Source of the DNA: JAVBOJ01 sp031550755
Lineage (GTDB): Bacteria > Bacillota > Clostridia > Oscillospirales > UBA929
DNA: 27,949 nucleotides
Assembly: GCA_031550755.1 (NCBI GenBank)
Contig: JAVBOJ010000110.1
Location: 1 to 27,949, forward strand
Direction: 5' to 3'
Part shown: piece after piece, positions 15,116-22,629 of the stretch
Layout: every line of letters begins with the position of its first letter
How positions within the stretch are numbered: the stretch's first letter is position 1
The notes under the pieces: generated by a model
Told to the model about the DNA's origin: nothing
What the model saw: the letters and a program-made list of their open reading frames with translations, nothing else
Databases searched by the model: none
Made by a program: the position numbers and the translations under genes

Positions 15116-15583
15116 ATGCCGGACGTCATTCACGCAAGGCCGGAGGAGCTGCCGCGCAAGCACTGGAACCTCCACGAGCCGTACGAATACTACCGGCGCA
15201 TTCTCGTGCCGCCGGGCGCCGCCGAGCGGACCGCCGCGGCGCTGTACGAGCTCCCGCCGGGCAAGGCGGGCTTTCCGTATCATTACCACCTCAAAAACGA
15301 GGAGTCTTATTACATCCTCAGCGGACACGGCGTCCTGAGAACGCCGGCCGGCGAGCGGCCGGTGTGCGCCGGGGCGTTCCTCTTTTTCCCGGCGGGCGAA
15401 AACGGTGCGCACAAGCTGACCAACACCTCGGACAACGAGATGCTGGTCTATTTGGATTTCGACGTCACGCACGACCTCGAGGTCGCCGTCTATCCCGACT
15501 CGGGCAAGCTCGGCATCTGGGGCAAGGGGCTGAGTGAGCTGTATAAGAGGGACGACGCGGTGGAGTATTACGACGGGGAGTAG
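15116..15583 (+). CDS. Small cupin-domain protein
   Basis: 155 residues from ATG 15116, preceded by GAGGTG overlapping the stop of the GNAT gene; an in-frame GTG at 15107 is too close. A single cupin_2 barrel: PYHYHLKNEESYYILSGHG gives motif 1 (two His and Glu as metal ligands) and GENGAHKLTNTSD gives motif 2 with His. Such proteins bind a divalent metal and act as isomerases, dioxygenases or sensors; the reaction cannot be told here. It ends 3-4 nt before heptad repeat copy 9. Likely co-transcribed with the acetyltransferase. Confidence 0.88.
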   Translation: MPDVIHARPEELPRKHWNLHEPYEYYRRILVPPGAAERTAAALYELPPGKAGFPYHYHLKNEESYYILSGHGVLRTPAGERPVCAGAFLFFPAGENGAHKLTNTSDNEMLVYLDFDVTHDLEVAVYPDSGKLGIWGKGLSELYKRDDAVEYYDGE

Positions 15584-15586
15584 TGG

Positions 15587-15622
15587 CGGATAACAGAGAA
15601 TAGAGAACAGATAGGGACGCGG
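15587..15622 (+). repeat. Heptad repeat family A, copy 9 (left end of MITE-like island)
   Basis: GGATAACAGAGAATAGAG, AACAGATAGGGACGCGG. It begins 4 nt after the cupin stop. It forms terminal inverted repeats with copy 10. Confidence 0.85.
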
Positions 15623-15674
15623 AGGGCATGGGACGCCCGCCCGCTTCCTTCTACAGGCGGAGGTGAAGCCACCG

Positions 15675-15841
15675 CCGTTTCTGGACGGGGGCGTGCCTTT
15701 CTTTGGCACGGGGCAAAGAAAGGCACCAAAGAAACCCCGTCAGGGGGCTCTATCCGCCCCCTGAACCCCCGGTACTTCATCCCGAATGCAGTCTCCCGTC
15801 CCGGTCTGCGACCCTCCGGGTCTCGCCGGGTCGGGTGGGGA
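15675..15841 (-). repeat. Structured repeat family C, copy 1
   Basis: Minus-strand homolog of 27468-27640. It has hairpin H1 (GCCCCCTGA at 15756-15764 with TCAGGGGGC at 15740-15748), hairpin H2 (GTGCCTTTCTTT at 15693-15704 with AAAGAAAGGCAC at 15715-15726), and CCCCG (15735-15739) complementary to CGGGG in the H2 loop (15709-15713). Every stem differs from copies 2 and 3 by compensatory changes. Confidence 0.85.
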
Positions 15842-15890
15842 TATTTCGATACCGGAGCACGCCCCGCGCAATTCTTAATCCTTCATTGTG

Positions 15891-15937
15891 CCGCATCCCT
15901 ATCTATTATCTGTTATCTGTTATCCGTTATCTGTTTT
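15891..15937 (-). repeat. Heptad repeat family A, copy 10 (right end of MITE-like island)
   Basis: Minus-strand reading: AAACAGATAACGG, three more heptads, then ATAGATAGGGATGCGG. It starts at the TAA stop of the nuclease-like gene. Confidence 0.85.
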
Positions 15938-16523
15938 ACTCCCCGGCCAAAATCGCCCACGCGGTCTGGGCTTTGGTGTCGATGGGCAAAATCCGGTTTT
16001 CGCCCGTGAGCAGGTCGAGCAAATACAGCGCCCCGGGCACATAGACGAATACGCTTTCAAAATCCGTGTCATAACTGCGCTGCAGCTCCCGCATGGCATC
16101 GTTCGCCGTCCGGAGCGCCGGCAAATCGGCCAGAATTTCGGAATACACAAACAAAACATTGTGTGCCATGGGTGTATAATGACCGGCGTTTAATTTTTTT
16201 ACCTTGTGATAAAAGGCTCGGAGGATGAGGGCAAACGAGTCCTCCCGCCGGGGCCACAGCAGCACCTTGTATTTCCCCTCCGACATGATGACCCTCTGTT
16301 TTTTGAGCCGCGCGGCAAACGGCGCCCGCCGCCGAGGGTCTCCGATGACGCCCAGCAGCTCCCGGTCGGCGATGTCGACAGCGCCCACGACCTCCACCCC
16401 GAGCTGCCGCGCCGGATCCTGCAAATCGGGCATGTCGGCGCGCGTCAGCCCGCCAAACTCCTCCGGAAACAACCCGGCCAGCACAATCAGCGCCAGCTGT
16501 TCCTCATAATCCTTGCTGCTCAC
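15936..16523 (-). CDS. Uncharacterised protein, possible PD-(D/E)xK nuclease-like fold
   Basis: 195 residues from GTG 16523, chosen because GGGGAGG lies 7 nt upstream; the frame extends 22 codons further without a site. Near the N-terminus MPDLQDPARQLGVEVVGAV (32-50) has the form PD-x(n)-(G)xE-V, and later KVKKLNAGHY (107-116) precedes a strand NVLFVY. This layout recalls small Clostridia proteins with PDLQD...IGIEVT and KLEKLN...Y that I would place in the PD-(D/E)xK superfamily, but the usual exK lysine is not obvious here. Soluble, no signal peptide. It is divergent from the ABC exporter, with a palindrome between the two starts. A link with restriction or regulation is inference only. Confidence 0.5.
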   Translation of the reverse strand: MSSKDYEEQLALIVLAGLFPEEFGGLTRADMPDLQDPARQLGVEVVGAVDIADRELLGVIGDPRRRAPFAARLKKQRVIMSEGKYKVLLWPRREDSFALILRAFYHKVKKLNAGHYTPMAHNVLFVYSEILADLPALRTANDAMRELQRSYDTDFESVFVYVPGALYLLDLLTGENRILPIDTKAQTAWAILAGE

Positions 16524-16560
16524 GGGAATCCTCCCCTCAACGCATGTGTGTACGGTCAGT

Positions 16561-16589
16561 CTTATACCGCGCCGCATTGTGCGGCGCAA
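16561..16589 (-). promoter_or_regulatory. Promoter of the nuclease-like gene with palindrome in spacer
   Basis: Minus strand: -35 TTGCGC at 16589-16584, 17-nt spacer, -10 TATAAG at 16566-16561. The spacer contains most of GCGCCGC attgt GCGGCGC (16569-16587), a perfect 7-bp palindrome that could be an operator. It also lies upstream of the divergent ABC exporter. Confidence 0.5.
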
Positions 16590-16613
16590 TCCCGGACAAC
16601 CGGAGGGAACGCC

Positions 16614-18329
16614 ATGAAGCTCATTTTATCCTATCTACGCCGGCAAAAATGGATGGCGCTGGGCGCGATCTTTTTTTTGTGTGTCGAGACGTTTGCCGAC
16701 CTGCTCCAGCCCGCGTTTATGGCGCATGTGGTGGACGACGGCGTCAAGCGTCAGGACATCGGCCTGATTTTGCGTTACGGCGCGATCATGCTGGGCATCG
16801 CCGCCGCCGGGGCGCTGGGGGCGGTGCTGCGCAATCACTTCGCCAGCCACGCTTCGCAGGCCGTCGGCCGGGAGCTGCGCGGCGACCTCTACCGCAAGGT
16901 GCAGACCCTGTCGTTTGAACACATCGACCGTCTCCAGCCGGCCTCCCTCGTCACCCGCATTGTCAGCGACGTCGCGCAGATCCAGAACTTCACAAACGGC
17001 ATCCTGCGCATCATGACCAAGGTGCCCATCCTCTGCGTCGGCGCGGTTGTGCTCATCGTCATCCAGACACCGCGCCAAACCCCTGTCATGGCGGCGATTT
17101 TGGTCGTGGCGGCGGCGCTCATCGTCTTCAATATGAAGCGGGGCTATCCGCGCTTCGGGCGGCTCCAGCAAAAGCTGGACAAATTAAACAACGTCAGCCG
17201 GGAATTTCTCTCCTCGGTGCGGGTGGTCAAGGCCTTCGGGGCGGAGGAGCAGGAGGAGGCAAAGTTTTCCGCGGCGGCGGCGGATTTCGCGCTGGCCGGG
17301 GTGTCGGCCACGCGGGTGCTGGCGGTGTTTTCGCCGCTCATCAACCTGACCGTCAATTTCGGCATCATCGTCCTGCTGTATCTCTCACGCGCGCAAAACG
17401 CCGGCGAGATCGGCCGCCTGATGGCCTCGGTCAATTATATGACCCAGGTGCTGTTCTCCCTCGGCATGGTGTCGGCTATCCTCAACAGCGCGGTGCGCGC
17501 CGCGGCGTCGTCCGGGCGGGTGCGCGAGGTGCTGGAAGAAACCCCGGCGCAAGGACTGCCGGATGCGCCCGAGGTGTTTGCCGTCACGGGCGAGCTGGTC
17601 TTTCAAAACGTCTCGTTTACATACGCCGGCACCAGCCGCGCCGCGCTGGAGGAGGTCGGCTTCTCTGTCCGTCCCGGCGAAACGGTGGGCATCATCGGCC
17701 CGACCGGCGCGGGCAAATCGACCCTCATCAACCTCATCCCCCGGTTTTATGACGCCACCGGCGGGCAGGTGCTGCTCGACGGACATGACGTCACCCGCAT
17801 CGACCCCGAGACGCTGCGCCGGGCGATTGCCGTGGTGCCGCAGCAGGCGCTGCTGTTTTCGGGCACCGTCGCGGACAATCTGCGCTGGGGCGACCAAGCC
17901 GCCTCGGACGAGGCGCTGCGTGCCGCCGCCGCCACCGCCCGGGCGGATGATTTTATCCAAAACATGCCCGACGGCTACAACACCCGGCTGGGGCAGGGCG
18001 GGGTCAACCTGTCCGGCGGGCAAAAGCAGAGGCTGTCCATCGCCCGGGCGCTGCTGCGGAATCCGCGCATTCTGATTTTGGACGACTGCACCAGTGCGCT
18101 GGACGCCACGACCGAGGCCGCCGTCCTGTCCGGCCTGCGGGCCGAGGCGCAAAACCGGACGGTCTTTCTCATCAGCCAGCGGGTGTCCACCATCCTGCGG
18201 GCGGACAAAATCCTCTGTCTGGAGGACGGGCGGGTCATGGGCTTCGGCACCCACCGAACGCTGCTGGAGCAGTGCGCGGCCTACCGCGCCATCGTTGCGT
18301 CCCAGATTGGAGGCGAGCGGCTTGGATAA
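16614..18329 (+). CDS. ABC exporter half-transporter, degenerate-site subunit
   Basis: 571 residues from ATG 16614 after CGGAGGG. The N-terminal membrane domain (1-310) has six predicted segments; the ATPase domain is at about 320-560. Walker A GPTGAGKST is at 362-370 and signature LSGGQ at 466-470. Walker B ends LILDD with Asp491 where Glu is usual, and the switch His is replaced by Gln522 (LISQRVST). This pattern is known for one half of heterodimeric exporters (BmrC, TM287, LmrC types), which export drugs or lipids. Its LSGGQ completes the active site of the partner. The stop at 18327-18329 overlaps the partner's start, so the two subunits are made together. Substrate unknown. Confidence 0.93.
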   Translation: MKLILSYLRRQKWMALGAIFFLCVETFADLLQPAFMAHVVDDGVKRQDIGLILRYGAIMLGIAAAGALGAVLRNHFASHASQAVGRELRGDLYRKVQTLSFEHIDRLQPASLVTRIVSDVAQIQNFTNGILRIMTKVPILCVGAVVLIVIQTPRQTPVMAAILVVAAALIVFNMKRGYPRFGRLQQKLDKLNNVSREFLSSVRVVKAFGAEEQEEAKFSAAAADFALAGVSATRVLAVFSPLINLTVNFGIIVLLYLSRAQNAGEIGRLMASVNYMTQVLFSLGMVSAILNSAVRAAASSGRVREVLEETPAQGLPDAPEVFAVTGELVFQNVSFTYAGTSRAALEEVGFSVRPGETVGIIGPTGAGKSTLINLIPRFYDATGGQVLLDGHDVTRIDPETLRRAIAVVPQQALLFSGTVADNLRWGDQAASDEALRAAAATARADDFIQNMPDGYNTRLGQGGVNLSGGQKQRLSIARALLRNPRILILDDCTSALDATTEAAVLSGLRAEAQNRTVFLISQRVSTILRADKILCLEDGRVMGFGTHRTLLEQCAAYRAIVASQIGGERLG

Positions 18330-20121
18330 ACAAAGCGCGCCGCCGCCGACCAAAATGGGCGGGATTATGCACGGCGCCCCGGCCAAAAAACCCAAGGACA
18401 TGCGCGGGACGCTGGCCCGCCTCTGGGCGCTGACCAAGGGGCATCGGCAGGGTCTGGGGTGGATTCTCGCCCTTTCGGCGCTGGCCTCGGCGGCGGCGAT
18501 TGTATCGCCCCTGCTCATCGGCGGCATCGTCGGGCGCATCGACGCGGGGCAGCCGGCGCTGCTCCTGCTGGGGCTGCTGCTCGGGCTGTATGTGCTGGAT
18601 TGGCTGACCCGCTTTTTGCAGCAGTTTTTCATGGCCTCCATCGGCCAGAAAATGATTTTGCACATCCGCGTGTCGCTGTTTGCCGCCATGAAAAAACTGC
18701 CGCTGGCCTTCTTTGACCGGCGGCAGCACGGCGAGCTCATGAGCCGGCTGACAAACGATGTGGACAATATCAGCGTCGCCGTGTCCGACGGGCTGGCGCA
18801 GCTGTTTGTCTATGCCTTCACCATCCTCGGCGTGTTTGGCCTGATGCTCAGCCTCAACCTGCCGCTGACCGGCGTAACGCTTGTGGCCGTAGCGCTGGTG
18901 CTGCTGCTGACCCGCACGGTCACAAAGCGCACCCGCCGGCTGTTTGCCGAGCAGCAAAAAATCCTCGGCAGCCTCAATGGGCAGGTGGAGGAGAGCGTGT
19001 CCGGTCTGAGCATGGTCAAGGCTTACGGCCGCGAGGCCGACATGGTCGCGCGGTTTGAGGAGAAAAACGAGGCGCTGCGCGCCGTGGCCACCCGGGCGCT
19101 GATCTGGTCGGGCTATCTCATGCCGGTGACCAATGTGGTCAACAACCTGAGCTATGTCGCCGTGGCGGTCATCAGCGGCGTTATGGCGGCGCGGGGGACG
19201 GTCACGGTGGCGCTGATCTCCAGCTTTTTGCTGTATTCCCGCCAGTTCACCCGTCCGTTTATCGACATCGCCAATATTTACAACAATTTCCAGAGCGCCG
19301 TGGCCGGCGCCGAGCGGGTCATCGAGGTGCTCGACGAGACCCCCGAGCCGCCCGACCGCCCCGGCGCACTGCCGCTGGAGCATGTGCGCGGCGAGATTGT
19401 CTTTTCCCATGTGACATTCGGCTATGCCCCCGGCCGGCCGGTGCTGCGAGACATCGACCTGACCGTCCCGGCGGGGACACGGGTGGCCATTGTCGGCGAG
19501 ACGGGCTCGGGCAAAACCACGCTGGCCGGGCTGTTGACCCGGCTCTACGATGTGGACGAGGGGCAAATCCTGCTCGACGGGCGGGATGTGCGGGACTATC
19601 GGATGCGCGACCTGCGCGAGGCGTTCGGCGTTGTGCTGCAAGACACGGCGCTGTTCGGCGTCAGTGTGCGCGACAACATCGCCTACGGCAAGCCCGGCGT
19701 CCCGCTCGAGGCCGTCCATGAGGCCGCCCGCACCGCCGGAGCCGACCCGTTTGTCCGCCGTCTGCCCGATGGCTACGACACGATCCTCACCCAGGGCGGC
19801 GCGGCGCTGAGCCAGGGCCAGCGGCAGCTGCTCACCATCGCGCGGGCGGTGCTGACCGACGCGCCGATTTTGATTCTCGACGAGGCCACCAGCTCGGTGG
19901 ACACTGTGACCGAGCAGAAAATCCGCGCCGCCATGCTCCAAATCACGCGGGGGCGCACCTCGTTTATCATCGCCCACCGGCTGTCCACCATCCGGGACTC
20001 GGACCTGATTCTGGTCATGGAGGACGGGCGGATCACCGAGCGGGGGACGCATGACGCGCTGATGGCGCGCGGCGGGCGGTACGCCGAGATGTATAGCATG
20101 CAGATAACGGACAACGGATAG
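18322..20121 (+). CDS. ABC exporter half-transporter, catalytic-site subunit
   Basis: 599 residues from TTG 18322, which overlaps the upstream stop (TTGGATAA) and follows GGAGG at 18309-18313. The predicted start LDKQSAPPPTKMGG, with a Pro-rich tail before KPKDMRGTLARL, fits homologs that begin with a short Pro/Gly stretch. Six membrane segments (about 45-330). The ATPase domain has Walker A GETGSGKTT (392-400), Walker B LILDE with catalytic Glu521, and His552 (IIAHRLST). The signature is LSQGQ (496-500), non-canonical, as expected for the half whose signature faces the degenerate site. The last residues MQITDNG and the stop lie in heptad copy 11. The terminator at 20178-20214 ends the operon. 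Confidence 0.93.
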   Translation: MDKQSAPPPTKMGGIMHGAPAKKPKDMRGTLARLWALTKGHRQGLGWILALSALASAAAIVSPLLIGGIVGRIDAGQPALLLLGLLLGLYVLDWLTRFLQQFFMASIGQKMILHIRVSLFAAMKKLPLAFFDRRQHGELMSRLTNDVDNISVAVSDGLAQLFVYAFTILGVFGLMLSLNLPLTGVTLVAVALVLLLTRTVTKRTRRLFAEQQKILGSLNGQVEESVSGLSMVKAYGREADMVARFEEKNEALRAVATRALIWSGYLMPVTNVVNNLSYVAVAVISGVMAARGTVTVALISSFLLYSRQFTRPFIDIANIYNNFQSAVAGAERVIEVLDETPEPPDRPGALPLEHVRGEIVFSHVTFGYAPGRPVLRDIDLTVPAGTRVAIVGETGSGKTTLAGLLTRLYDVDEGQILLDGRDVRDYRMRDLREAFGVVLQDTALFGVSVRDNIAYGKPGVPLEAVHEAARTAGADPFVRRLPDGYDTILTQGGAALSQGQRQLLTIARAVLTDAPILILDEATSSVDTVTEQKIRAAMLQITRGRTSFIIAHRLSTIRDSDLILVMEDGRITERGTHDALMARGGRYAEMYSMQITDNG

Positions 20122-20138
20122 CCGATTGGGACGCAAGG
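20104..20138 (+). repeat. Heptad repeat family A, copy 11
   Basis: CAGATAACGGACAACGGATAG, split across the stop of the ABC gene, then GATTGGGACGCAAGGG. A more degenerate copy in sense orientation. Confidence 0.65.
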
Positions 20139-20177
20139 GGCCGCGCCCTCGCCCGGCGGGACACGTCCGACAAGCTG

Positions 20178-20214
20178 AAACCGCGGAGGATCACTTCCTC
20201 CGCGGTTTCTCTTC
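20178..20214 (+). terminator. Rho-independent terminator of the ABC exporter operon
   Basis: AAACCGCGGAGGA (20178-20190) pairs perfectly with TCCTCCGCGGTTT (20196-20208) around a 5-nt loop, followed by CTCTTCATTTCTTT. Confidence 0.85.
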
Positions 20215-20259
20215 ATTTCTTTCTGCTAATCTTCACTTCTTTATCGCCGAGAATCCGAT

Positions 20260-21498
20260 TCAGGTGTTTTTCTTTTCGCGGTCGCCCTCTTTGGAGGAGG
20301 CGAAAAGGAAAATACCGATCAACAAAAGGCCGAGGCCAACATAAAACAGGTTAAAGGGCGAGGTGCCGCCGGTGATGGGCAGGCCGGTGGGCGGCGGGAG
20401 CGGCAGGCTGGGCGAGGTAATCACGTCGGTGGAGCCGTCCCCGGAAGAGGAGGGCGGCGGCAACGGCACGCTGGGCGAGGTGATATCGTCGGTAATCTTC
20501 TCATAATAGAGGATAATGACGTTGACCTCAATGTCCCGTCCGGTGACAGGATCGACCAGAATAATCTGCTTGGGGCTGCTTTCCACATAACGATACCCGG
20601 GAATAGCGGGCGGGGCGGGCGGATAGAGCCATTCGCCCTCATATTTATTGCTTCTGTCGCGGGTGATGATGGTGGGCGGCAGCAAGACAGAATGGTCATT
20701 TTTATCGAGGTAATAGAACGAGTAGCCGACCGGCTCCCTGATATCGTCGGGCGACGGGGACGGCGAGGTCTGCGTCTCGGGCACGGTCAGCGCGGCGTCG
20801 AACAGATAATGCACATTCAGCGGCGTTCCCATATACAGATTGTCGTTGATGGGGTTTCCGTCCTTGTCGCGGATGACCTTGTTGCCATCCCAGATCACGT
20901 CATAGCGCATAAAGAGGGTCTTCCCGTCGGCAAGCTGCGGCAGGTCGTACGGGTGATCAAAGTCGGGCGAGAAGTTGGGAAAATCGCCCGAAAAGACCGC
21001 CGGATCCGAAAAGGTGGGCACGGCAGAGGCGGAGCCCGCGATTTCCAGATAACATTTAAAATCGAGCCGGTAGAAGACATTGGGATCGAGCGAGGCGGCA
21101 ATGTCCTCGACGGTTTGGCCGGCAAAGGCCACGGCGTCAACGGGATATCCGGTGTTGTTCGTGACGGCGAACATCAGCCGATATGTATCGCCGGCCTGAA
21201 GACGGTTAAAATAGGCGTCATGACCCTTGAGGACATTGACGATGTCGGCGGCATTTTCGGCCAGGGTGGGCCAATCGGCCAGATCGACCGACGCCGGGGT
21301 GAACACAGCGGGATAGGTTCCGGGTGCAAGGGCTCCGGCCGGTGCCGTCAGGGTGAGGTTGAGCCGCCCCAGCGTATAGGGGCCGGGCGATTGAATCGGG
21401 CCGCCAAGACCAAGAGCCGCCGGGATCATGGAAAGAATCCCCGCGGCGCAGAGAACGAGCGCCAAAATCCGTTTACTTTTTGATTTGAGCGACAACAC
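20260..21498 (-). CDS. LPxTG-anchored surface protein with MucBP-like domain
   Basis: 412 residues from GTG 21498, preceded by GGGAGG at 9 nt; the frame runs 32 codons further upstream without a site. Signal peptide at 1-32 (KSKSKRILALVLCAAGIL). Residues ~45-240 form an unrecognised beta-rich domain. At ~257-332, VGYSFYYLDKNDHSVL to VNVIILYYEK matches the MucBP pattern. A Pro/Ser linker carries two copies of ITSPSxPLPPP (339-349, 360-370). LPITG at 373-377, a membrane helix at 382-401 and the tail KEGDREKK complete a sortase-A-type sorting signal. The mature protein should be covalently joined to peptidoglycan. No sortase gene lies in the window. It converges with the ABC operon. Confidence 0.88.
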   Translation of the reverse strand: MLSLKSKSKRILALVLCAAGILSMIPAALGLGGPIQSPGPYTLGRLNLTLTAPAGALAPGTYPAVFTPASVDLADWPTLAENAADIVNVLKGHDAYFNRLQAGDTYRLMFAVTNNTGYPVDAVAFAGQTVEDIAASLDPNVFYRLDFKCYLEIAGSASAVPTFSDPAVFSGDFPNFSPDFDHPYDLPQLADGKTLFMRYDVIWDGNKVIRDKDGNPINDNLYMGTPLNVHYLFDAALTVPETQTSPSPSPDDIREPVGYSFYYLDKNDHSVLLPPTIITRDRSNKYEGEWLYPPAPPAIPGYRYVESSPKQIILVDPVTGRDIEVNVIILYYEKITDDITSPSVPLPPPSSSGDGSTDVITSPSLPLPPPTGLPITGGTSPFNLFYVGLGLLLIGIFLFASSKEGDREKKNT

Positions 21499-21707
21499 GG
21501 AGGTCGCCTCCCTACTGAGAATAATACAAATGCGCGGCAGCGCAATTTGCTCGAAAAAATGGGTGACCCCCCGCCCATATTTATAATAGCACAAAAGACG
21601 CGGGCTGTAAAGCGGTTTTCTAGTGATTTTTCATAAATCATCCGCCGGGGCCGGATGCATGGAAACGCCGCCGCGCGGAGAAAATAACCTGTCAAGGGAG
21701 GAATGGA

Positions 21708-22598
21708 GTGAAAAAGGCAAAAAAACCCTGTCGTCCGGGACTTTTTAAGCGGTTTGTGCTGTTCGCCAAACGCTATCTCAGGAACGTCTTTCAGGACGAC
21801 GCGCTGGGGCTGGCGGCGCAGACGGCCTATTATCTCACCCTGTCGGTGTTTCCGCTGATGCTGGTGCTGGCGTCGGCGCTGCAACGGGCGCGGCTCGGCG
21901 CACAGCTCGACCGGCTGGTGATGACGGTGCCCGAGAGCGTGCGCCCGCTGCTGTCCTATGTCTTCGACAAGCCGCCGGACGCGGGCATGTCGCTCTTCGG
22001 CGTCGGCGCGCTGATCTGGTCGGGCGCGTCGGCGGTTTGGGCGCTGATGCGCGGCATATTTTTGGCGCTGGCCGAGCCGCGCAAGGAGGGCGTCCCGGCT
22101 ATGCCGCTGGCGGCCTACCCGCTGGCGGTGGTGTTTTTGCTGCTTTTGACGTTGGCCATTGTCGGCTCGCTGTGGCTGTTGGTGTTCGGCGAGACGGTGC
22201 TGCGCGCGCTGGGGCTGAACGCCGTCATGCTGGAGAGCGTGCTGGTCTGGATCGGCGTGAGCGTCTTTTTGTTTTTGGCGGTGTGGCTGCTCTACTACTT
22301 CACGCCGGGATACAAAATCCGCCTGCGGCATCTCTGGCCGGGGGCGGCGCTGGCCGCCGGAGGCTGGGTGGCGCTGTCGGTTCTGTTCGAGGTGTATATC
22401 CGGCATTTTACCAATTATTCGGCGCTCTACGGCGGCATCGGCGCGTTTTTGGGTCTGGTGCTGTGGTTGTTTTTCATCGCGGCGCTGGTGCTGCTGGGCG
22501 CCGAGCTGAACGCGACGCTGGGAGAGAAACGGAAGCGCTCGCCGAGCGAACGCGAGTCTCCCCTGCCCGTCCGCCGCGGGAAGCCAACAAAAAAATAA
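21708..22598 (+). CDS. YihY/BrkB family membrane protein
   Basis: 296 residues from GTG 21708, preceded by GGGAGG at a good distance. Six predicted membrane segments. Family signatures are DALGLAAQTAYYLTLSVFPLMLVLASAL near the N-terminus (shown here as a split of the D..A.aaYy...s.fPl pattern), IWSGASAVWALMRGI in the middle and YSALYGGIGAFLGLVLWLFF near the end. YihY was once misnamed RNase BN; the true function is unsettled, with proposals of a permease or envelope role. The C-terminal tail after NATLGEK is basic and cytosolic. It shares a bidirectional terminator with convergent pyrG. Confidence 0.9.
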   Translation: MKKAKKPCRPGLFKRFVLFAKRYLRNVFQDDALGLAAQTAYYLTLSVFPLMLVLASALQRARLGAQLDRLVMTVPESVRPLLSYVFDKPPDAGMSLFGVGALIWSGASAVWALMRGIFLALAEPRKEGVPAMPLAAYPLAVVFLLLLTLAIVGSLWLLVFGETVLRALGLNAVMLESVLVWIGVSVFLFLAVWLLYYFTPGYKIRLRHLWPGAALAAGGWVALSVLFEVYIRHFTNYSALYGGIGAFLGLVLWLFFIAALVLLGAELNATLGEKRKRSPSERESPLPVRRGKPTKK

Positions 22599-22627
22599 CC
22601 GCCCTCCCGAAGGTTGGCGGTTTTTTT
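22591..22627. terminator. Bidirectional terminator between yihY-like gene and pyrG
   Basis: AACCGCC (22597-22603) pairs with GGCGGTT (22616-22622), with an A run on the left and seven T on the right, so both strands give a stem followed by U. Confidence 0.85.
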
Positions 22628-22629
22628 GA

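Larger units (their letters stand above)
15587..15937. mobile_element. MITE-like repeat island, about 350 bp
   Basis: Ends are inverted copies of the same sequence: degenerate AGATAAC heptads, then ATAGGGAYGCGG pointing inward. The interior carries a minus-strand family C element. No transposase and no clear target duplication. It fills the whole gap between two convergent genes, cupin and the nuclease-like gene, whose stops abut its ends. The short frames read through it are translations of the repeat. Confidence 0.55.

Noticed and set aside
15703..16044. Frame through family C that shares a peptide pattern (KE-HQR..RGLYPPP) with the frame at 27454-27639
   Set aside because: The likeness follows from shared DNA; most differences are paired changes in the hairpins, which a structure explains better than a peptide. 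No ribosome binding site.
17385..20136. Long minus-strand frames (460 and 633 codons) opposite the ABC exporter genes
   Set aside because: Antisense shadows of genes with clear ABC motifs; composition is typical of reversed coding sequence.
21426..22406. 326-codon minus-strand frame opposite the YihY gene
   Set aside because: Gln/Arg/His-rich shadow; its end overlaps the LPxTG gene only by chance frame sharing.
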